Under the pieces are notes generated by a model. It was not told the origin of the DNA and ran no database searches. It saw nothing but the letters and a program-made list of their open reading frames with translations. Shown piece after piece: positions 57,309 to 64,000 of a DNA stretch of 64,000 bases (its first letter is position 1; each line of letters opens with the position of its first letter). Source of the stretch: Apiospora phragmitis (lineage: Eukaryota; Ascomycota; Sordariomycetes; Amphisphaeriales; Apiosporaceae); the NCBI GenBank assembly GCA_038363925.1, contig JAQQWL010000011.1, positions 4,216,001 to 4,280,000 on the forward strand, written 5' to 3'. The translations under genes were made by a program, and so were the position numbers.

Positions 57309-58904
57309 ATGCATCGCTCTCACCTTTTCCTCGTCACGACCCGAACGAACAACCGGCACCTTTTGGCTTTCCCTTGCACGAGTTGTTACCAACACATTCG
57401 GACTGTCATTTTAGCGTCAATATTTGACGTAGGAGAAGAGGATCAGGGGACGATGTGCAGAGGATGAATGACGAGACCATGGTTGATCTCCCGGAGATTT
57501 GGCTTGCCACAAAAGGCACATCAGCTCTTGACGAGAAGCAGTATACTGCTGGCGAAATGGGCGAACATGTTGATTGAATCGGTTTTCTCACCAAGGGCTT
57601 GCATCAACGTTATCGGTCAGGGAAATGAAATATTTCGTGAACATGTTGCTACTTCGCGTCACCACAAGTGATATGGATTGTGAACCACTCCCAACTTTTG
57701 CCATCCAATTTTCGCAGGTACCACAACGAAACAAGGAGTATCGGAGATGGCGTGACAGCCCACACATACATCCGTCGAAGCTGATTTGGAAAGTCCAGAC
57801 GTGCTGCCAGCTTTTTTTGAAGTCGAGCGAACAAGCTGAGAGGCCCGAAACGGATTCCAAGGCGACGACTAAGACGGACTGGAGTTGTCGAGATGAATTA
57901 CAAGGGCTAGATGCCTCCGGCAGGTATTTCATCCTCGTCTCTGATGCCAGAACTTTGGGCCTCATGGCAGTCATATCTCGTGTGGTCGCGCCATTTCCCC
58001 TGTGAGGATGGTACCTGTTATTTCTTCCTACCTTATGCATTACAACTTACCAGCCTACAAACTTGCATGACCACTATGAACGTAAGCTTTACCATATCAA
58101 GCAGTTGCCGGTGTTCCATCTGAGACAGCCTCAGTCTTCGCCATAGCTTATTGTAGATACATAATATTGATATCTCTGATTCACAGCTGAGCATCGATGC
58201 CTACCTCGTATAACAGAACACCACTGTAGCCTGATAACAAGTAGCTGGGCATCTTCGATGTTTATTAGGTAATACCTACGTCTTTTGTAATTTTGCCAGT
58301 CTCGACCAAAATTGCTGCTACCGTATATATGTACCGACATTGAATTTATGTTGATCAGTTGCACCAGACGTATTTGCACATGTTGGGGTGTCCAAGTTGA
58401 TGTTGACACAACCTAGACGTCCAGTGCTAAGTGGGGGGTTTTGTGCACTCTCGATATGCACGCATGCGTTGAATAAAACCCATTTATTGATATGTACATA
58501 GGAGGTAGCCACCGCTTGGACCAGCCCTCGTTCCTCCCTTGAGCTCATCCCTGCAAGAAAGTCTGGATCCGTCAATCCGATCAGACTTAACGAGCGCGAG
58601 GCTGTCAGAGAGACGCGATACATTTTTCCCATCTAGCCGTGGACAAAGCACGGCAAATACCACCATAACCATTGGGCTTGCTGCCTATTCGTGCTTCAAT
58701 CTTCCCGCCATCTCCTCTTCATTTTACTGTTACGTTTTATTACCTATTCGCGCAAGAGTTCGCACTCATTTGCCATTCCCTTCCATTCCCTCTGCGTATC
58801 ACAGAGGCCAGCGTTGAGGCAACACTCAACCCATCGGATCGGTCCAACCTAAACATTGCAGGCAAATCTTTGCGTACTGGCACCTTCCGAAGGCCACCGA
58901 CAAA
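57309..58904. other. Intergenic, spt6 promoter, no gene recognised
   Basis: About 1.6 kb. Overlapping frames of about 140-150 codons on both strands near 57574-58040 have no motif and look like chance. The last about 200 bp before the spt6 start codon are C+T rich, as in a leader. Confidence 0.45.
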
Positions 58905-61900
58905 ATGAGCAATAGCATGCGCGATTTGGTGATGGGCGAGGCTGATGTCGACAGCGAAGAGGAGGATGACTCCTACGATGAAGACACCGGCGAAGCGCGG
59001 GAGCGGGAGCGGGAGCGCAAGCCGCGCGAGCGCGTAGATGACTCCAGCGAGGAAGAAGACGATGATGATGACGAAGAAGAGGCCGCAAAGGTGAGCTGCT
59101 CTATCGCTGCTGCCAAACCAAGAGTTTGAAACTAATCCCTGGGATAATGATAGATTCGCGAAGGCTTCATCGTTGAAGATGACGACGAAGAGGCCGAAGA
59201 CTCGGAAGCCCAGAGAGAGCGACGAAAGCGGAAGAGACGCCGGGAGAGGGCCGAGGAAGCTGAACTGGATGAAGAAGATCTCGACTTAATTGGGGAAAAC
59301 ATAGATGGATGGGAAAGCAAACAACCGGAGAAGGTAAGATTTATATCTCTGCTGGGCATCAATGGGAAGCCATACTAAGTGAAGGCCAACCGGACAGAAG
59401 AAATTCAAGCGACTTCAGCACGGCCACCGGGATGAGGACAGCCACGGCCGCAAAAAAGGGGGGCCTTGACGATATTTTCTCCGACGAAGATGACGATGCC
59501 GTAGATGATCGCCGCTATGGGGGACGTCCCAGTCACCATGCCCCTGTTGATGATCTCGACGACTTCATCGAAGATGATTTCCCAGAAGACGAGGATGAGC
59601 AACGGCGTCACCGTGAAGATTTGGAAGTATCGCGACCGCGCGATTGGGGTCTCGCTGCGCTTATGGACCCCACGGGTCTTGACAAGGAGGTTCTTGGCGA
59701 GATGGAGGAAATCTTCGGCGATGGCTACGCTGAATACGGCTGGGCTCTCGACATCGAGGATGCCGAGCAGGATAGGGAAAGGGAAGAGACCAACCTTGAA
59801 CTAAAGGACGTCTTTGAGCCCTCCCAGCTCGCGGAGAAACTGCTCACGGAGGAAGATAACGAGATTCGCGTGACGGATGAGCCCGAGCGATTCCAGCTGG
59901 ACCGCAAACCATTCAGACAACTCCAACTATCGGCCGAGCAGTTCAAGGAAGAATCCAGATGGATCACCAACCTCATGTGGCCCAAGAAACAGCTCTCCAG
60001 CGACCTCAACCAACCATTCCTGAAGGCTGTGGGCAAGGTCCTGGAATATTTTGTTGTTGAGGAGCTCGAGGTTCCGTACGTATTTCAGCACCGGAAGGAC
60101 TATCTCATCCACGCTAGAAAAACACGGAATCCCGACTTCCAGGATGATCCGGAGGCACCTGAGTACCTGGTGAATGCCGAGAAGCTTTTGACGCAAGATG
60201 ATCTTTGGCGCATCTTGGAGCTCGATATCAAGTTCCGCGCACTTGTCGAGAAGCGTTCTGCTCTTGAGAGAACGTGCGAAAATCTCAGAGACGCCGGTGG
60301 CATACAGGACGAAATATTACAGGAGATGATCCCGCAAGCGGCAACCATGGAAGAATTGCAGGACTTACAGGACTATGTCAACTTCCAATACGCAGCTCAA
60401 CTGAAAGATATTGCTGCCATGAACGGTGTCATCAGGGAGACGAAACGTCCTGGTACTAAGTCTTCCATGTTCGAGCGAATCAGAAACAGCAAGGCGTACC
60501 AGGTGGTCAAGGCTTATGGTATCACTCCAGATCGCCTGGCACAGAACCTACTGCGCGAAGGCAAAAAGCACGCCGAAGACCATGACCAGCAACCGATGGA
60601 CTTGGCCGACAGTCTGACGGATTCCGACTTTGCCACTGGAGATATGGTACTTCAACAGGCCCGCCAGATGTACGCAGAGGAGCTATTCATTACACCGAGA
60701 ATGCGCAAACACTTCAGGGCCCATTTCTACGCTTTGGGTGAAGTCAGCTGTCGTCGCACTGAGAAGGGGCTTCGAAGAATCGACGATTCTCATCCTTACT
60801 ACGAGATCAAATATCTCATCAACCAGACGATTCCTGATCTCGCCCGTCGCCCTGAACTGTTCCTCAAGATGATGAAAGCAGAGGAAGATGGCTTGATTGA
60901 CGTTGAACTTCGGTTGCAAAATGAGAGGGATTTCAAGAAGCAGCTGCATGCCGAGTTCGTATCCGAAAATTACAGCCACGTCGCAGATGCTTGGAACCAA
61001 GAGCGACAAGAAGTTCTGGACCTTGCCTTCCGTAAACTCGAGCGCGTCATTACCAAGGGCGTCAAAGACTCTCTGAAGACAGCTTGCCAGGATGAGCTCC
61101 TCAAGCTTTGTCGCGAAGAATACTCGAAGAGACTGGACCAGGCCCCATATAAGCCCAAGGGCATGGTCCTCGGAACAGCGCCTAGAGTTCTGACTCTATC
61201 GAATGGCATGGGAGATCCCGCTCGCGACCCTATTTTCTGGGCATGGGTTGAAGAAGATGGACGTGTACTTGAGCAAGGCAAGTTTGAGAATTTGGCACGA
61301 AATGAGGACCAACGAGCAGCGTTCGTGGAGCTCGTTGAGCGCAGGCGTCCTGATGTCATCGGCGTCAGCGGCTTCATGGCCGATACCCACAAATTAATCC
61401 GTGATATCGAGGGCATCATCAGTGAGAAGCAGATGATGACTCCTGAATTCGAGGATGCCGAGACTGGCGACTGGAACCGAGAGCTTCTTGAGGTCATTGT
61501 CGTTAATGACGAGGTTGCCCGCCTTTACAAAGACAGTCCTCGAGGGCTACAGGACCATCCTACGCTAAACCCCATCACCCGCTATTGTGTAGCGCTGGCA
61601 AAGTACCTACAAAACCCCATGAAAGAATACGCCGCGCTGGGAAAAGATATTTCGTCGCTGCTTTTCCACCCGAACCAGGGTCTGTTACCCCAGGACAAGT
61701 TGCTGAAGACATTGGAGACGGCTATGGTGGACATGGTCAACCTGTGCGGAGTTAACATTAACGACGCTGTGAATGACCCCTATACGTGCAATCTGCTACC
61801 CTACGTTTCCGGCCTCGGACCTCGTAAGGCCACAAGCGTCATCAAAGCCATCAATGCGAACGGAGGTGTGGTCAATTCGCGCGACGAGCTTGTCGGTGAC

Positions 61901-63375
61901 CCAGATAACAACAAGTTGCCGGTCGTTGGTCCACGCGTCTGGAATAACTGTGCCAGTTTCCTCTTCATCGACTACGACCAATCTAACCCATCCTCGGAGC
62001 CTCTGGATAACACGCGTGTTCATCCAGAAGATTATGAGCTCGGCCGAAAGATGGCTGCTGATGCTCTCGAGCTTGACGAGGAAGATGTCAAGGCCGAGAC
62101 TGACGAGAACGGCGCCGGTGCTATTGTGCGGAAACTTTTCAAGGACGACGAGCAAGAGAAGGTTAATGAGCTTATCCTTGAAGAATACGCAGAACAGCTA
62201 GAGAAGAACTACAGCCAAAGGAAGCGAGCAACATTGGAAACTATTCGGGCTGAGCTGCAGGCGCCGTACGAGGAACTCCGACGGAACTTTGGCGTCCTGA
62301 ATGCCGATCAGATCTTTGTCATGTTCACTGGCGAGACCAAGGAGTCTTTGGCAGAGGGCATGGTTGTTTCGGTCAATGTACGGGTGGTCAAAGATGATTT
62401 CGCCATCGCCAAACTTGACTGCGGCATCGAGGGCCGTATCGAAGCCCATGAGGTCACATCTCGTGGCAATGTTTCGATCAAAGAGGTCATTCACGTTGGG
62501 CAGACGACGCAAGCCAAGATTTTGGAACTCAATCGCAAGGACTTTATGGCGAAGCTGTCCATGCGCGAGGACTCGTTACGGCGTCCATACAAGAGGTATG
62601 GAGACCATGATCGTAGCATTTGGGATGTCGCACTCGAGAACAAGGACAAGGAAGCTGGACAGGAGAAGGACCGCGTAACGGGACGTGCCCAAAGAGTGGT
62701 CAAGCACAACCTATTCAAGCCGTTCAATTCTTTCGACGCCGAGCAGTATCTTGGCTCCAAGGACAAGGGCGATGTTGTTATTCGTCCGTCCGGAAAGGGC
62801 AATGACCATCTTACGATCACGTGGAAGGTTGCAGATGGTGTTTACCAACATCTCGATGTCCTCGAACTCCAAAAGGAGAACGATTTCACGCTCGGCAAGA
62901 AGCTGTGCATTGGCTCCAAGACGTACAGTGATCTCGATGAATTGATTCAAGAACATGTACGGGCCATGGCTCGTATGGTGGACCAAATGATGAACCACGA
63001 CAAGTTCAAGAAGGGCAGCATTTCGGAACTTGGTGAGTCTACTTGTTTGTTATACGTGCCTGTGATGGAAAAATACTAATCAAAAACCCAGAGAAATGGT
63101 TGACGGCCTACTCGGATGCGAATCCGACTCGTTCTAGCTATGCGTTCTGCATTGACCCGAAACATCCTGGCTACTTTTACCTGTGCTTCAAGGCCAACAA
63201 GGCGGCCAAGATTGGACATTGGTTCGTACGGATCATACCGAATGGATTCGAGTTTCTGAAGGAGAAATATCCAAACATGCGTGATCTTTGCAACGGATTC
63301 AAGACACGCTTCAACGTTGAGATAGCCAAGATGGTGGAGAACGCCAAGCGAGGCCCCAGACAACATCACAGATGA
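58905..63375 (+). CDS. spt6: Transcription elongation factor and histone chaperone Spt6 (one frame break)
   Basis: Binds histones and elongating RNA polymerase II. Exons: 58905-59090, 59154-59333, 59398-63032 and 63092-63375. The product is about 1427 residues. The first about 190 are highly acidic with Arg clusters (EEEDDDDDEEEAAK; RRERRKRRKRR), then the helix-turn-helix/death-like core, a YqgF fold (about 720-860), helix-hairpin-helix (YVSGLGPRKATSVIKAI, about 918), S1 domain (AEGMVVSVNVRVVKDDFAIA, about 1100) and tandem SH2 (from about 1220; DVVIRPSGKGNDHLTITWK), which binds phosphorylated Rpb1 linker. The frame breaks at an A6G6 tract (59452-59463), where one base must go to reach GGLDDIFSDEDDDA. 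The protein ends soon after the SH2 pair and lacks the Gly-rich tail seen in some orthologues. Confidence 0.96.
59452..59463 (+). other. Putative +1 indel site in spt6 (A6G6 tract)
   Basis: Exon 3 opens with KKFKRLQHGHRDED in one frame, which stops right after this tract. Removing one base gives GRKKGGLDDIFSDED in the main frame. Confidence 0.8.
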
Positions 63376-64000
63376 ATGAGAAGGGAGGCTGAGAAAAAGC
63401 AGATAATTGCGATGATTAGAGGACCGGGCGACTATTCTGGGCTGGGTCCATAGCATGGATAACGCAAAAGCTCCAGGGCCTTGAAGAGCTGGAGCAAGTC
63501 TGTATTTGTATGGAAGATGGCTTTTAAGAGGCCACAGGTTGCATAAGAAGCGATTTTAATCTACGTCTGTAATCAAGAATGAGCATAAGTAGGATCGTGA
63601 CTTGGAGTCATTTGGATGGTACTTTTTTCTTAGGTTAGTGCTTAAGCTGGAAAGGGGCAAGTGACAAGGGGGCCTTCCAGGGCCTTCCAACCCCCTCCCC
63701 ATTGCCCCCTACTCAGGTGTAGCGGGCGGGCTAGGGTGCTGTAGTGCGTAGCTGAGCAGCACGGATACACCGGCGACTTGGGTCTCGACGACAGGTACCG
63801 GAAATGGCTACTGGGAAAACCCGCCCCCCAGTTTTCGAACCGAAGACGGACAGACCTATCAAAATTAGTCTTGAGTGAAGGAATACCTAGTACCTTAGGT
63901 ACCTAAACAAATTCAATACGGCGTAAAGTGAGCAATGAAAAACAGGTTTGGTCTCCTCAACTCCGAAGGGGCCAAGCCCACCGTACGTACACACACGTAT
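63376..64000. other. Downstream of spt6, no gene recognised
   Basis: The spt6 3' untranslated region is followed by about 400 bp without open frames of note. A TACCTAGTACCTTAGGTACCTA palindromic cluster, of a kind found several times between genes here, lies at about 63885-63906. Confidence 0.5.

Noticed and set aside
57574..58040. Overlapping 140-150 codon frames on both strands between eL39 and spt6
   Set aside because: Neither shows a family motif or splice structure; overlap on both strands suggests chance.
13238..59463. Programmed ribosomal frameshifting as the cause of the frame breaks
   Set aside because: The sites have both signs, sit in varied homopolymers without a common slippery heptamer, and affect unrelated genes. 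Sequencing error is simpler.

Overview
The window is nuclear DNA of a filamentous ascomycete (Pezizomycotina, most likely Sordariomycetes). The evidence is the short introns (mostly 50-170 nt) with GTAAGT-type donors and CTAAC/CTGAC-like branch sites, roughly balanced base composition, and a gene set typical of that group: Atg15 with a Ser/Thr- and Cys-rich tail, Dld2-type FAD oxidase, alpha-actinin, Cbf1-type bHLH and a type-B carboxylesterase. No plasmid, phage, CRISPR or intact transposon signal was seen.

Layout. 1.4-3.3 kb (-): Ksp1-like kinase with a long pyrimidine-rich leader. 3.3-9.2 kb: no convincing gene. 9.2-10.7 kb (+): enolase-phosphatase E1 (methionine salvage). 12.6-13.5 kb (-): Bmt2 25S rRNA methyltransferase, divergent from ribosomal protein uL23 (14.0-14.8 kb, +). 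15.2-18.0 kb (-): Tim8 and D-2-hydroxyglutarate dehydrogenase, then a tRNA-like gene (18.5 kb, -). 20.7-23.6 kb (+): alpha-actinin. 24.7-27.1 kb (-): VPS9-domain Rab GEF. 28.1-29.8 kb (-): secreted carboxylesterase. 31.3-33.2 kb (+): Atg15 lipase. 33.6-34.4 kb (+): dephospho-CoA kinase. 35.2-38.5 kb (+): large disordered protein with many Trp-Gly motifs. 39.4-40.8 kb (-): eIF5. 42.9-44.0 kb (-): Cbf1-like bHLH. 45.9-46.1 kb: probable relic of a phosphotransferase gene. 47.5-49.8 kb (+): two tandem paralogues of unknown function. 51.7-52.4 kb (+): a four-exon orphan. 52.8-53.4 kb (-): Med10. 55.1-55.9 kb (-): Arl1. 56.9-57.3 kb (+): eL39. 58.9-63.4 kb (+): Spt6.

Most genes are single-copy housekeeping genes for translation and ribosome biogenesis, transcription, membrane traffic and autophagy, and mitochondrial function. 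The accessory part is 44-52 kb, with the tandem pair, the orphan and the relic.

An important technical point is that at least ten genes carry apparent single-base indels, almost all in short homopolymers (14 sites listed under findings). Each restores a conserved reading frame when one base is added or removed. This looks like base-calling error rather than gene death. Exon coordinates below span these breaks, and all introns are inferred from splice consensus and protein-family continuity.
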